Below, in pieces: positions 7,606 through 14,983 of a DNA stretch of 29,884 nucleotides; the first letter of the stretch is position 1, and each line of letters begins with the position of its first letter. The notes beneath the pieces were generated by a model. It was given only the letters and a program-made list of their open reading frames with translations. It had not been told where the DNA came from and did no database searches. Source of the DNA: Candidatus Altimarinota bacterium (GTDB taxonomy: Bacteria; Patescibacteriota; Gracilibacteria; UBA1369; LOWO2-01-FULL-3); the NCBI GenBank assembly GCA_023231115.1, contig JALNWA010000010.1:1-29884 (forward strand), in the 5' to 3' direction. The translations under genes and the position numbers were made by a program.

Positions 7606-7624
7606 TGGTGGGTCGGCCGGGATT
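7606..7624 (-). repeat. 19-bp copy of the tRNA-Lys 3' end
   Basis: An exact copy of the last 19 bases of tRNA-Lys (7748-7766), including CCA, the 3' acceptor strand and part of the T-stem. The match then breaks: ACCCC follows where the tRNA has CGAACCC. It is a direct repeat 142 bp from the intact gene. It could be a remnant att site of a lost tRNA-integrated element or the tail of a decayed duplicate tRNA. Confidence 0.75.
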
Positions 7625-7649
7625 TACCCCTATAAGAATAAATCTTACG

Positions 7650-7688
7650 TTTTTATCGTTGGGTCTCGTGGGTTCCCAACGATAAAAA
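7650..7688. repeat. 14-bp perfect inverted repeat
   Basis: The arm at 7650-7663 pairs perfectly with 7675-7688 across an 11-nt loop. The T-rich part is on the 5' side and the A-rich part on the 3' side on both strands, the reverse of an intrinsic terminator. It lies between the partial and the complete tRNA-Lys sequences. Confidence 0.65.
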
Positions 7689-7709
7689 CTCCATAATCTT
7701 TTGGAAAGG

Positions 7710-7737
7710 AAGAAAACCTTTTTTAAAAGGTTTTCTT
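7710..7737 (-). terminator. hairpin just 3' of tRNA-Lys, possible terminator
   Basis: 13-bp perfect inverted repeat (7710-7722 with 7725-7737), A+T-rich with a CC/GG core and a 2-nt loop, starting 10 nt after the tRNA CCA. On the minus strand the descending arm ends in TTTTCTTCC, a modest T-tract. It may terminate or protect the tRNA precursor. Confidence 0.45.
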
Positions 7738-7747
7738 AGATGTTCTT

Positions 7748-7823
7748 TGGTGGGTCGGCCGGGATTCGAACCCGGGACCAATTGCTTAAGAGGCAACTGC
7801 TCTACCGGCTGAGCTACCGACCC
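7748..7823 (-). tRNA. tRNA-Lys (anticodon CUU)
   Basis: The minus strand gives a 76-nt cloverleaf. Acceptor GGGTCGG pairs with CCGACCC, followed by A and an encoded CCA (7748-7750). D-arm AGCTC...GAGC is present. Anticodon loop CTCTTAA gives CUU, and the T-arm is CCGGGTTCGAATCCCGG. It reads AAG lysine codons. Confidence 0.97.
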
Positions 7824-7842
7824 TTGGAAACAAGCACGAGAA

Positions 7843-7871
7843 AAGTTACCATCTCTTCCAAACTTTATCAA
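7843..7871 (-). promoter_or_regulatory. tRNA-Lys promoter
   Basis: On the minus strand, -35 TTGATA (7866-7871), 17-bp spacer and -10 TAACTT (7843-7848). The -35 overlaps the -35 (TTTATC, 7864-7869) of the divergent glycosyltransferase promoter. Confidence 0.5.
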
Positions 7872-7892
7872 TAAAAAAAAATAAGCTATACT
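7864..7892 (+). promoter_or_regulatory. glycosyltransferase promoter, leaderless
   Basis: -35-like TTTATC (7864-7869), 17-bp spacer, -10 TATACT (7887-7892). Seven bases separate the -10 from the GTG start at 7900, so transcription should begin at or one base before the start codon. Confidence 0.6.
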
Positions 7893-7899
7893 TACGCGC

Positions 7900-9027
7900 G
7901 TGAAGAAAATTTTATTATACACAGACACACCACTCGCAGGAGGAGCCGAAATCCAAATGTTTTTGTTGGCTAAATTTTTGGACAAAAAATTATTCACACC
8001 GATAGTAGCATTAAGCAGTAATGAGCCACTCGACAAACTTGTCGAAAATTTCGACAAAGAAGGCGTCAAGGTAGTCAGAATAAACGCAAAAAGCAAGCAC
8101 AATCCAGTTCATTATCTTTCATTAAAAAAGATAATTGATGAAGAAAAAATCGACATATTGCATTTAAATTTGTGGAATCCGGCAAGTTGTCGTTATGGAT
8201 TTTTGGCAGGCAAATCAGCAAAAATCCCAATGATTGTCACGGAACATGATCCGTTCGAAATCACAGGATTTAAAAATGCATTCAAAAAATACGGACTAAA
8301 AAATGTTTCAAAAATTGTCACAGTTTCAAACGAAAATCAAAAATTGCTAAAGAAACTTTTCCCATTACACAAAGAAAAAATCGAAGTTATTCAAAACGGA
8401 ATCGACATAGACTGGTGGCAATCACAAGTTTTACGATTCACAGAAAATGACCGAGAAAAGACAAAAAACGAAGTTTTCAACGCAGAAAAAGACACCTTAA
8501 TAATAATTTCCGTAGCAGAATTACATGAGAGAAAAGGGCTTAAATACTTGATAAAAGCCATGTCGACAATCAAAGAAAAATATCCAAACATCAAACTCGT
8601 GATAGTCGGCGAAGGCCCGGACAGAAAAAACCTCGAGAACTTAATAGAAGATTTAAAACTCGAAAATCACATAATACTTTTGGGACGCAGAAAAGAAATT
8701 CCAAAACTTTTAAAAAGCTCAAACATTTTTGTTTTACCATCGCGAAGAGAGGCTTTCGGCCTTGTAAATCTCGAAGCAATGATCACTCCCCTGCCCGTCA
8801 TCGCAAGCAAAGTTGGCGGAATTCCTGAAATAATAAAAGACGGCGAAACAGGAATTTTGGTCGAACCTGAAAACGAAAAAGAGCTTGCGCAAGCCTTGGA
8901 AGCTCTCATCTCAGATCCAAAACTTCGTGAAAAAATGGCAGAAAAAGGATTTTTGCGAGTCAAAGAAAATTTCTCCGCTCAAAAAATGGCTGAGAAATAC
9001 GAAAAACTCTACGCCAAATTACTCTAA
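7900..9027 (+). CDS. GT4-family glycosyltransferase
   Basis: A 375-aa retaining glycosyltransferase of the GT-B fold, group 1 (GT4). The N-terminal domain begins with KILLYTDTPLAGGAE, the glycine loop typical of the family. The C-terminal nucleotide-sugar domain has SVAELHERKG (about 204-213), GEGP (237-240) and the E-x7-E motif, Glu284 and Glu292 in REAFGLVNLEA. Such enzymes transfer sugars from nucleotide donors to lipids or growing surface glycans. Donor and acceptor cannot be predicted. It is a single gene, not part of a glycan cluster. It starts with GTG, probably on a leaderless transcript. Its stop overlaps the stop of the convergent 404-aa gene (shared bases 9024-9027). Confidence 0.93.
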   Translation: MKKILLYTDTPLAGGAEIQMFLLAKFLDKKLFTPIVALSSNEPLDKLVENFDKEGVKVVRINAKSKHNPVHYLSLKKIIDEEKIDILHLNLWNPASCRYGFLAGKSAKIPMIVTEHDPFEITGFKNAFKKYGLKNVSKIVTVSNENQKLLKKLFPLHKEKIEVIQNGIDIDWWQSQVLRFTENDREKTKNEVFNAEKDTLIIISVAELHERKGLKYLIKAMSTIKEKYPNIKLVIVGEGPDRKNLENLIEDLKLENHIILLGRRKEIPKLLKSSNIFVLPSRREAFGLVNLEAMITPLPVIASKVGGIPEIIKDGETGILVEPENEKELAQALEALISDPKLREKMAEKGFLRVKENFSAQKMAEKYEKLYAKLL

Positions 9028-10238
9028 GCCGTTTCTTTGTTTTTTCTCACCCCGCCGCGAAAACCAAGGGTTATGCACCGAGTATCTGCAACGCTCCCGC
9101 CCGCAGCAAACTGCCCGTTGTTTACAGACCAGTGAAACGCAGGAACCACACCATCACCTGCCCCATCTGGAATATATGTTTCAGGTGCCAAAACGACTTT
9201 TGAGCTTTCTAGGCTATTCCAGTCGTAAAAATCCGGAACCCAACCTTGAGTATTCAAACAATTGATCACATAAGCTAGGGCTTGCTTGACATCTTGTGCT
9301 CTCACGTTAGGTGGAAGAATTTTTCCTTCTTTTATCAAAACATGCCAATCTTTGCCACTCATCAATCTTTTCCAAACATCTCTTGGCATAATAAGGTCAT
9401 CTCGTTCCAATCGTAGTACTCCACCTGTTTCTTTTTCGGTCCCTTGGAGTGAAGCTAACATTTCCGCTTCTGATTGACCTCCGTGATTTTTTGGATCAAG
9501 TTCCTTTGGATTGTAAACAATACCAGGTTGTTCGTATCGCCCCCATTGATATAAGATGTTTTCCAGATCGATTTTATCAGCAATTAAAAGTTTTTTATCC
9601 GGACCAACCAATAAAGTGTTTGGTTTCTTGCCTCCGGCTGTGCCATGAAAAGCCTTCAAAAGAGCTTCTTCTAGAAGTTTTAGATAAGTCAAAGTTTCAG
9701 CATCTTCACTTGCCACCGGAACGTCCTCAGGTGCCCAGACTGCTCTGCTATAACCTTTATCAAGCTCTTCGCTCTCATCTTCTTCTTTCGCCATCGCTGG
9801 AGTTTCGTACATCATCTCTGCATCTTTTACCGTAATTAACGGTTTATAATCTTTTTCAAAATCAGGTTTGCGGTAACCACGGGCCAATCTTTCGTCTGAA
9901 AATAGTCCTGCGGCTTTCCATGGGGCAAGACTCGACTCAAAACTTGCTTTCAATGCTTCAAGTTTTGCAGCGTCTATTTTGCCTTCCAATCGATCAAAAA
10001 GTCTTGAAACATCCCGTCTTAATTCAGCTCCTGTAGTCTCCACAGTTTCACCCTCTTTTCCATCTTCTTTAAACTTTGTATTTGGATAACTTAAATCCTT
10101 AGGTCTTTGTCCATTAAACCTACCTTTAACGATAAATCCAATTTGTTGATCTCTGCTAAAAACCGTTCTTGTCGGGTCAAGTGGACGTCTTTCTGTTGTT
10201 TCGTCCAAAGATTCTGGCGTTTGTGCTTCTGGTTCCAT
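9024..10238 (-). CDS. hypothetical protein, 404 aa, unrecognised
   Basis: I do not recognise this family. The 404-aa product has no signal peptide or membrane segment. It begins with an acidic Pro/Glu/Thr-rich tail (1-25), then a charged helical region (about 70-120), an acidic stretch EEDESEELD near 151-159, and a Trp/Gly/Asp-rich C-terminal third. It ends CITLGFRGGVRKNKETA, whose GFRGGVR faintly recalls the closing strand of formylglycine-enzyme-like or C-type-lectin-like domains; this is weak. The gene is visibly richer in G+C, and its protein poorer in Lys/Ile, than the neighbours. A promoter lies at 10267-10296. Coding is supported by the long open frame and by the stop fitting exactly against the glycosyltransferase stop. 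Confidence 0.7.
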   Translation of the reverse strand: MEPEAQTPESLDETTERRPLDPTRTVFSRDQQIGFIVKGRFNGQRPKDLSYPNTKFKEDGKEGETVETTGAELRRDVSRLFDRLEGKIDAAKLEALKASFESSLAPWKAAGLFSDERLARGYRKPDFEKDYKPLITVKDAEMMYETPAMAKEEDESEELDKGYSRAVWAPEDVPVASEDAETLTYLKLLEEALLKAFHGTAGGKKPNTLLVGPDKKLLIADKIDLENILYQWGRYEQPGIVYNPKELDPKNHGGQSEAEMLASLQGTEKETGGVLRLERDDLIMPRDVWKRLMSGKDWHVLIKEGKILPPNVRAQDVKQALAYVINCLNTQGWVPDFYDWNSLESSKVVLAPETYIPDGAGDGVVPAFHWSVNNGQFAAGGSVADTRCITLGFRGGVRKNKETA

Positions 10239-10266
10239 AATTGTGATTATTATAAACTAGGAAAAT

Positions 10267-10296
10267 ATTAAACACCGTAACTGGCAAGTTTGTCAA
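10267..10296 (-). promoter_or_regulatory. promoter of the 404-aa hypothetical gene
   Basis: On the minus strand, -35 TTGACA (10291-10296), 18-bp spacer and -10 TTTAAT (10267-10272). A TATAAT at 10249-10254, 10 nt before the ATG, is an alternative -10 that would give a near-leaderless mRNA but lacks a good -35. Confidence 0.5.
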
Positions 10297-10446
10297 AATA
10301 ATCGTACAACAAAATTGTTCGAGAAATAACACTCATGACAGCAACAAGCCAAGAATAATCAACAATAAAAAGTGTCGGCACTGATGAATTATAAATCACA
10401 AACAGGTTTTGTCTACACGTGTTAACAAAACATAAACTTTGTTCTC

Positions 10447-10475
10447 TTGACGGTGAGTGTACGCTCACCTATAAT
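10447..10475 (+). promoter_or_regulatory. radA promoter with palindromic spacer (candidate operator)
   Basis: -35 TTGACG (10447-10452), 17-bp spacer and a perfect TATAAT (10470-10475). Bases 10452-10469, from the last base of the -35 to the base before the -10, form an 18-bp palindrome (GGTGAG/CTCACC arms, two 9-bp halves differing at one base). A repressor bound there would occlude RNA polymerase. The expected start is near 10482, 16 nt before the ATG. Confidence 0.75.
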
Positions 10476-10497
10476 ACAGACAGTTTAATCCTCCATT

Positions 10498-11841
10498 ATG
10501 AAATTGAAAACTGTCTATATTTGCTCAAACTGTAGCCACGAAAGCCAAAGATGGGTCGGCAAATGTCCAAATTGCGATGCGTGGAATACTTTTATGGAAG
10601 ACGTGATAAATGTCGGGAAACCGATAAAACAAGGAATTTCCTCAACCCCAAGATCTCTAAAAATATCCGCACTATCCCCTTCTTCGTTAAGTTCAAACAA
10701 AATCGGAATCTCAAGATTTCTCACAGGGATAGAAGAATTTGATCGCGTAATCGGCGGTGGAATTGTTGCAGGAAGTTTGATTTTGCTTAGCGGTGAGCCG
10801 GGAATCGGAAAATCCACGCTAACGCTTCAAATCGCAAATAATATTTCAAAAATTAAAAAAGTTTTATTAATTTCCGGAGAAGAATCTGTAGATCAAATTG
10901 CAGAACGAGCGCAGAGGTTAAATTTAAATGAAGAAAATTTAACAGCGGTAAACGAATACAACCTCGAAACAATGCTAGAAACAATCCGCAAAGAAAAACC
11001 GGATTTTGTAATCATAGATTCGATCCAAGTGATTTCCAGCATCGATATTCCCGGATCTGCAGGCTCAATAACTCAAGTGCGATATTGCACGGAACAAATA
11101 ATGGAAGTCGCAAAAACATCGGGAATAGCAGTGATGATAATAGGACACGTTACCAAAGATGGAAATCTCGCAGGCCCTAGAGTTTTGGAACATTTGGTCG
11201 ATACGGTAATGCAAATTGAAGGAGACAGATTTCAACAATTTAGAATGTTACGCGCTTCAAAAAACAGATTTGGCTCATGCAACGAAGTAGGAATTTTTGA
11301 AATGACAGAAAAAGGCATGACAGAGGTAAAAAATCCATCAGAACAATTTTTGGAAGGCAGAAAAAAAGACGCAATCGGAAGTGTAATCACAGTCGCAATG
11401 GAAGGGACAAGACCCTTTTTGGTTGAAGTGCAAGCCCTTGCCTCAACCAGTCCATTCGGATATCCAAAACGCACAGCGAATGGTTTCGACCTAAATCGCC
11501 TACAAATCCTCATCGCCGTTTTGGAAAAACATGCAAAAATAAATCTTTCAAACCAAGATGTGTTTATAAATATCGTCGGAGGAATAAAGCTAAATGAGCC
11601 GGCCGCAGATTTGGCGGTTTTGATGGCAATAGTTTCTTCACACACAAAAAAACCAATTTCACCAAACACAATAGTTTACGGAGAAGTCGGGCTTTCCGGC
11701 GAACTTCGCAAAATCAGCCACGCGGAAAAACGCGCCAAAGAAGCCGAGAAACTCGGATTCACAAAACAAATGACACCAAACAAATACAAAGAAATAATAG
11801 AAGCTATAAATTTGCTATCGGAAAATCATAAGGAAGAATAG
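10498..11841 (+). CDS. radA: DNA repair protein RadA/Sms
   Basis: A 447-aa RecA-like ATPase of homologous recombination that helps branch migration and extension of recombination intermediates. The zinc finger has Cys9, Cys12, Cys23 and Cys26. Walker A GEPGIGKST is at 99-107 and Walker B VIID at 171-174. The RadA-specific KNRFG motif is at 255-259. The C-terminal Lon-protease-like domain (about 290-447, with GGIKLNEPAADLA and GEVGLSGELR) lacks protease catalytic residues, as is usual for RadA. Length is normal. The promoter carries a palindrome between -35 and -10, so expression may be repressor-controlled, plausibly damage-responsive. No Shine-Dalgarno sequence is present. The 3' end overlaps the convergent hypothetical gene by 38 bp. 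Confidence 0.97.
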   Translation: MKLKTVYICSNCSHESQRWVGKCPNCDAWNTFMEDVINVGKPIKQGISSTPRSLKISALSPSSLSSNKIGISRFLTGIEEFDRVIGGGIVAGSLILLSGEPGIGKSTLTLQIANNISKIKKVLLISGEESVDQIAERAQRLNLNEENLTAVNEYNLETMLETIRKEKPDFVIIDSIQVISSIDIPGSAGSITQVRYCTEQIMEVAKTSGIAVMIIGHVTKDGNLAGPRVLEHLVDTVMQIEGDRFQQFRMLRASKNRFGSCNEVGIFEMTEKGMTEVKNPSEQFLEGRKKDAIGSVITVAMEGTRPFLVEVQALASTSPFGYPKRTANGFDLNRLQILIAVLEKHAKINLSNQDVFINIVGGIKLNEPAADLAVLMAIVSSHTKKPISPNTIVYGEVGLSGELRKISHAEKRAKEAEKLGFTKQMTPNKYKEIIEAINLLSENHKEE

Positions 11842-12175
11842 ATGCCTTCAACTTTTTCTTACCGTCAGGCTCAAATCCGACAATCTCAACCACAAAAACT
11901 TCTCCTGTAGAAATTCTCCACACAGGGGAAAATTGATTATGCTTCCCATCTTTTGCTATAAGTTTAATCATTTCAATTTTACCATCTTGCACAACAGGCA
12001 ACTTTTTATATTTTTCATCAACAACCTCCAATTCAAATCCGCCCTTAAAATCCTTAGAAAGACCAGTCACCTTAAAAGCTTCTACTCCATCAACATAAAC
12101 AAAAGTCCCAATATCATCCTTGGAAAACTCAAAATTTTCTGAATCCCTATCGACACCGCTATCAAGTCCGCCCAT
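11804..12175 (-). CDS. hypothetical protein, 123 aa
   Basis: A small soluble protein I do not recognise. It is predicted mostly beta (alternating FVYVDG, FELEVVDE, EVFVVEIVGF strands), with an acidic N-terminus and the C-terminus SILPYDFPIANL. There is no signal or membrane segment. It has its own strong promoter (12204-12231), is conserved in neither name nor motif that I know, and overlaps the last 38 bases of radA tail to tail. The promoter and protein-like composition favour a real gene. Confidence 0.6.
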   Translation of the reverse strand: MGGLDSGVDRDSENFEFSKDDIGTFVYVDGVEAFKVTGLSKDFKGGFELEVVDEKYKKLPVVQDGKIEMIKLIAKDGKHNQFSPVWRISTGEVFVVEIVGFEPDGKKKLKASILPYDFPIANL

Positions 12176-12203
12176 ATAGATATAATTAATAAATCAAGGC
12201 ACA

Positions 12204-12231
12204 ATTATAACACCACGAAAAAATCAGTCAA
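12204..12231 (-). promoter_or_regulatory. promoter of the 123-aa hypothetical gene
   Basis: On the minus strand, -35 TTGACT (12226-12231), 16-bp spacer and a perfect TATAAT (12204-12209) with TGT just upstream (extended -10). The leader is about 22 nt, A+T-rich and without a Shine-Dalgarno sequence. Confidence 0.7.
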
Positions 12232-12253
12232 CAAAAACAACACCTCTTCATTT

Positions 12254-13030
12254 TTAAAACCCGAAAAAACCGAAAGCATTTTTGCCTGAAATTTCAATAA
12301 CTTCCTCAAGAGAAATATTTTTCAATTCCGCAATTTTTTTTGCAACTTCAAGAACATAAGCAGGTTCATTTCTCTTCCCTCTATACAATTGAGGCGCGAG
12401 AAAAGGACAATCCGTCTCAACCATAAACCTATCCAAAGGCACTTCTTTGGCAACTTCCTGAACATCTTTTGCATTTGGATAAGTAACAATTGCAGTAAAA
12501 GAAGTAAAAATTCCTCTCTCCCATAATTTTTCCGCAAAACTCAAATTTCCGCTGTAACAATGAAAAACAATACCGATATTTTTTTCGTTCCAATCAAATT
12601 TTTCATCCAAAATTTCCAAACAATCATCATACGCATCTCTGCAATGCACTATTAAAGGAATTTTTGCGGCCTTAGCGAGGTCTATCTGTAGAGCAAAAGC
12701 CTGCTTCTGCATTTCAGCAGGAATTTCATTTTTAAAATAATCCAATCCACATTCCCCTATCGCAACAATTTTTTTATTTTTTAAAATTAAATTTTTCCAT
12801 TCATCCATCAAATCCTCAGTCGCCAAAACAGCATCGTCAGGATGAACACCCAAAGTCGCATACATATTTTCATATTTTTCAGCCATTTCGACAGCCACTT
12901 GTGAAGTTTTCACGTCACATCCAATATTTATAATTTTTTCAACACCTGCTTCTTTTGCCTTAAGCAAGACCTCATCAAAATCACCCTCAAATTCTTTAAG
13001 CATCAAATGTGCATGTGTATCGATAAGCAT
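12254..13030 (-). CDS. tatD: TatD-family metal-dependent DNase
   Basis: A 258-aa TIM-barrel hydrolase of the amidohydrolase superfamily. TatD enzymes are Mg2+-dependent 3'-5' nucleases implicated in DNA repair, DNA turnover and D-aminoacyl-tRNA clearance. All metal ligands are visible: His6 and His8 (DTHAHL), Glu93 (GECGLDY), His129 (VHCR), His157 (FHCYSG) and Asp207 (ETDCPFLAP). The frame is open upstream to 13219, but those residues are Cys/Tyr/Phe-rich and unlike the family, and they overlap the divergent DAHP synthase gene, so ATG 13030 is chosen. It is not linked to tat genes. The -10 is unclear in the A+T-rich gap. Confidence 0.95.
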   Translation of the reverse strand: MLIDTHAHLMLKEFEGDFDEVLLKAKEAGVEKIINIGCDVKTSQVAVEMAEKYENMYATLGVHPDDAVLATEDLMDEWKNLILKNKKIVAIGECGLDYFKNEIPAEMQKQAFALQIDLAKAAKIPLIVHCRDAYDDCLEILDEKFDWNEKNIGIVFHCYSGNLSFAEKLWERGIFTSFTAIVTYPNAKDVQEVAKEVPLDRFMVETDCPFLAPQLYRGKRNEPAYVLEVAKKIAELKNISLEEVIEISGKNAFGFFGF

Positions 13031-13105
13031 AATTACATTTTTTAATATTTTTTCATTTACAATATAATATGTATACTGACAAAGCACACAATAACAATTA
13101 AATAA
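13031..13105. promoter_or_regulatory. divergent A+T-rich promoter region, tatD / shikimate operon
   Basis: This 75-bp gap must hold the promoters for tatD (-) and the shikimate operon (+). A TATACT at 13072-13077, about 29 nt before the DAHP synthase ATG, is a possible plus-strand -10 but has only a weak -35. Several overlapping TATAAT/TATATT-like words occur, and none is decisive. No attenuator or leader peptide is visible. Confidence 0.35.
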
Positions 13106-13909
13106 ATGACAATCAAAAAGAAATTCACGACAGTAATAAAAATAAATGGTGTGAAAATCGGAGATCCAAAAACATTCGCAATAATAGCCGGGCCTTGCGC
13201 GATAGAATCTGAAAAGCAAATGGACGCAATAGCAAAACCTCTCGCAAAAATGGGAGTAAAACTTTTAAGAGGTGGCGCATTCAAGCCAAGAACAGCCCCA
13301 AATACTTTTCAAGGCCTTGAATTGGAAGGCTTAAAAATAATGAAACGCGTCGCAAACAAATATAAAATGGGAGTCGTGACAGAAGTAACAGACTCAAAAT
13401 TTTTGGATGAAATTTGTAAATATACCGATATGGTTCAAGTCGGCGCACGCAACATGCAAAATTTTCAACTATTAAAAGAACTTGGAAAAATAAAAAAACC
13501 TATACTCCTAAAACGTGGACTTTCAGCCACAATTGAAGAATTACTTCTTGCCGCCGAATATATTATTTCAAATGGAAATCCAAACGTAATTTTATGCGAA
13601 AGAGGAATTCGAACATTTGAAAAAGAAACAAGAAATACTCTTGCCCTCGCAACAGTACCGCTTGTAAAAGAGCTTTCTCACCTGCCAATAATTGTAGATC
13701 CGAGCCACGGAACAGGCAAAAAATCATTAATAGAGCCAATGACAAAAGCGGCTATTGCATGTGGAGCGGATGGAGTTATTATTGAAGTACATGCAAATCC
13801 GAAGGAGGCATTGTCAGACGCACAACAACAATTAACACCTGATGAATTTAAAAAATTACTTAAAAATTCAAACCCGATAATGAAAGCGATAGGAAAAACC
13901 ATGCAATAA
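13106..13909 (+). CDS. aroF: 3-deoxy-7-phosphoheptulonate (DAHP) synthase, type I-beta, without regulatory domain
   Basis: A 267-aa first enzyme of the shikimate pathway, condensing phosphoenolpyruvate and erythrose-4-phosphate. Motifs: GPCAIES (29-35), RGGAFKPRT (55-63), QVGARNMQNF (111-120), LLKRG (134-138), CERGIRTFE (164-172) and DPSHGTG. The metal ligands Cys31, His201, Glu227 and Asp238 have the same spacing as those I recall in the Thermotoga maritima enzyme. The protein lacks the roughly 70-residue ferredoxin-like N-terminal domain that gives feedback inhibition in that enzyme, so it is probably insensitive to Tyr/Phe, like the short Pyrococcus form. It is first in the operon; aroB starts 15 bp after its stop. 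Confidence 0.96.
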   Translation: MTIKKKFTTVIKINGVKIGDPKTFAIIAGPCAIESEKQMDAIAKPLAKMGVKLLRGGAFKPRTAPNTFQGLELEGLKIMKRVANKYKMGVVTEVTDSKFLDEICKYTDMVQVGARNMQNFQLLKELGKIKKPILLKRGLSATIEELLLAAEYIISNGNPNVILCERGIRTFEKETRNTLALATVPLVKELSHLPIIVDPSHGTGKKSLIEPMTKAAIACGADGVIIEVHANPKEALSDAQQQLTPDEFKKLLKNSNPIMKAIGKTMQ

Positions 13910-13924
13910 ATTAAACTCATCTCT

Positions 13925-14980
13925 ATGCCAAAAATCAAAGTAAAAATTGCAAGTCGTCCGCGAGATAAATACCCTGTTTTCATAAAAGAAGGTTGTATAA
14001 ATTCTCTTCCGGATTTTTTGAAAGAAAATAATATCGGGAAAAAATATGCGATTTTAACAGACTCAAAAACAAAAAAAATTCACGGAGAATCATTACTTAA
14101 ATTTTTGAAAAAAAATAAAATTGACGCGGAACTGATATCTTTTGATCAAGGAGAAAAATCAAAAACATTGAAAACAGTTGCACAGTTGGCGGAGGAAATG
14201 ATAAAGAAACATTTTGACAGAAATTCAGCAATAATAATTTTAGGTGGCGGAGTCGTAGGAGATCTCGGAGGATTTTTAGCATCAGTTTTCATGAGAGGTA
14301 TTTCTTACATACAAATTCCAACAACACTTTTAGCGATAGTAGACTCTGCAATCGGCGGAAAAACAGGAGTGGATCTTGAAGGCGGAAAAAATTTGATAGG
14401 GACAACATGCCAGCCAAAAGCTGTCTTCGTAGATATAAATTATTTAAAAACACTTCCGCAAAATCAAATCATAAACGGACTCTGTGAAGTAATAAAATAC
14501 GGAATAATAAAAGACAAGGGGCTTTTCAAGTACATAGAAAAAAATCTCGAAAAAATTTTAAACAAAGACGCAAAAGCTCTTGAACATATAATTGAAAAAT
14601 CAATAAAAATAAAAGTGAAAATAATAGAAAAAGATGAAAGAGAAACAAATGATGAAAGAATATTATTTAATTACGGACACACCTTTGGACATGCTCTTGA
14701 GAAAATGTCTAATTACACTTTGCTTCATGGATTTGCAATAAGCATAGGGATTGTAATGATAAATTGCCTTGCAGTGGAGAAAAAAATAATGAAAGAAAAA
14801 GACGCGGAAAGAATAAAAACATTATTAAAAAGAGCGGGACTGCCAACAACAAGCATGAAAAAACCTGGAACAAAAGATATTTTAAGCGATAAAAAAAGAT
14901 CAGGAGATTACATGAATTTTGTTTTTGCAAAAAAAATAGGAAAAGCTTTTTCACAAAAAGAAAAAATCACAAATCTTTAA
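13925..14980 (+). CDS. aroB: 3-dehydroquinate synthase
   Basis: A 351-aa NAD-dependent, metal-dependent enzyme that converts DAHP to 3-dehydroquinate, the second shikimate step. The dinucleotide loop is GGGVVGDLGGF (107-117), the conserved DSAIGGKTGVD is at 140-150, and the metal ligands are Glu188 (LCEVIKYG), His252 (NYGHTFGHALE) and His268 (LLHGFAISIG). The C-terminal DKKR segment (322-325) is typical. Length is normal. The protein is strikingly Lys/Ile-rich, like the other genes of this plus-strand operon. aroA follows after 3 nt. No Shine-Dalgarno sequence is obvious. Confidence 0.97.
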   Translation: MPKIKVKIASRPRDKYPVFIKEGCINSLPDFLKENNIGKKYAILTDSKTKKIHGESLLKFLKKNKIDAELISFDQGEKSKTLKTVAQLAEEMIKKHFDRNSAIIILGGGVVGDLGGFLASVFMRGISYIQIPTTLLAIVDSAIGGKTGVDLEGGKNLIGTTCQPKAVFVDINYLKTLPQNQIINGLCEVIKYGIIKDKGLFKYIEKNLEKILNKDAKALEHIIEKSIKIKVKIIEKDERETNDERILFNYGHTFGHALEKMSNYTLLHGFAISIGIVMINCLAVEKKIMKEKDAERIKTLLKRAGLPTTSMKKPGTKDILSDKKRSGDYMNFVFAKKIGKAFSQKEKITNL

Positions 14981-14983
14981 GGA

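Noticed and set aside
7650..7688. Intrinsic terminator at the 14-bp inverted repeat
   Set aside because: The T-run is on the 5' arm and the A-run on the 3' arm on both strands, opposite to a terminator's layout.
7653..8102. Open frame on the minus strand through tRNA-Lys
   Set aside because: It is translation of the tRNA and of the antisense of the glycosyltransferase; such GSNPGR-type peptides are a common tRNA artefact. The frame at 2721-2930 across tRNA-Leu is rejected for the same reason.
10268..10468. 66-codon minus-strand frame between the 404-aa gene and radA
   Set aside because: It covers both divergent promoters, has no promoter of its own and no recognisable protein character.
13031..13219. 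N-terminal extension of TatD by 63 residues
   Set aside because: It would overlap the start of the divergent DAHP synthase gene and is Cys/Tyr/Phe-rich noise; the family starts at MLIDTHAHL.
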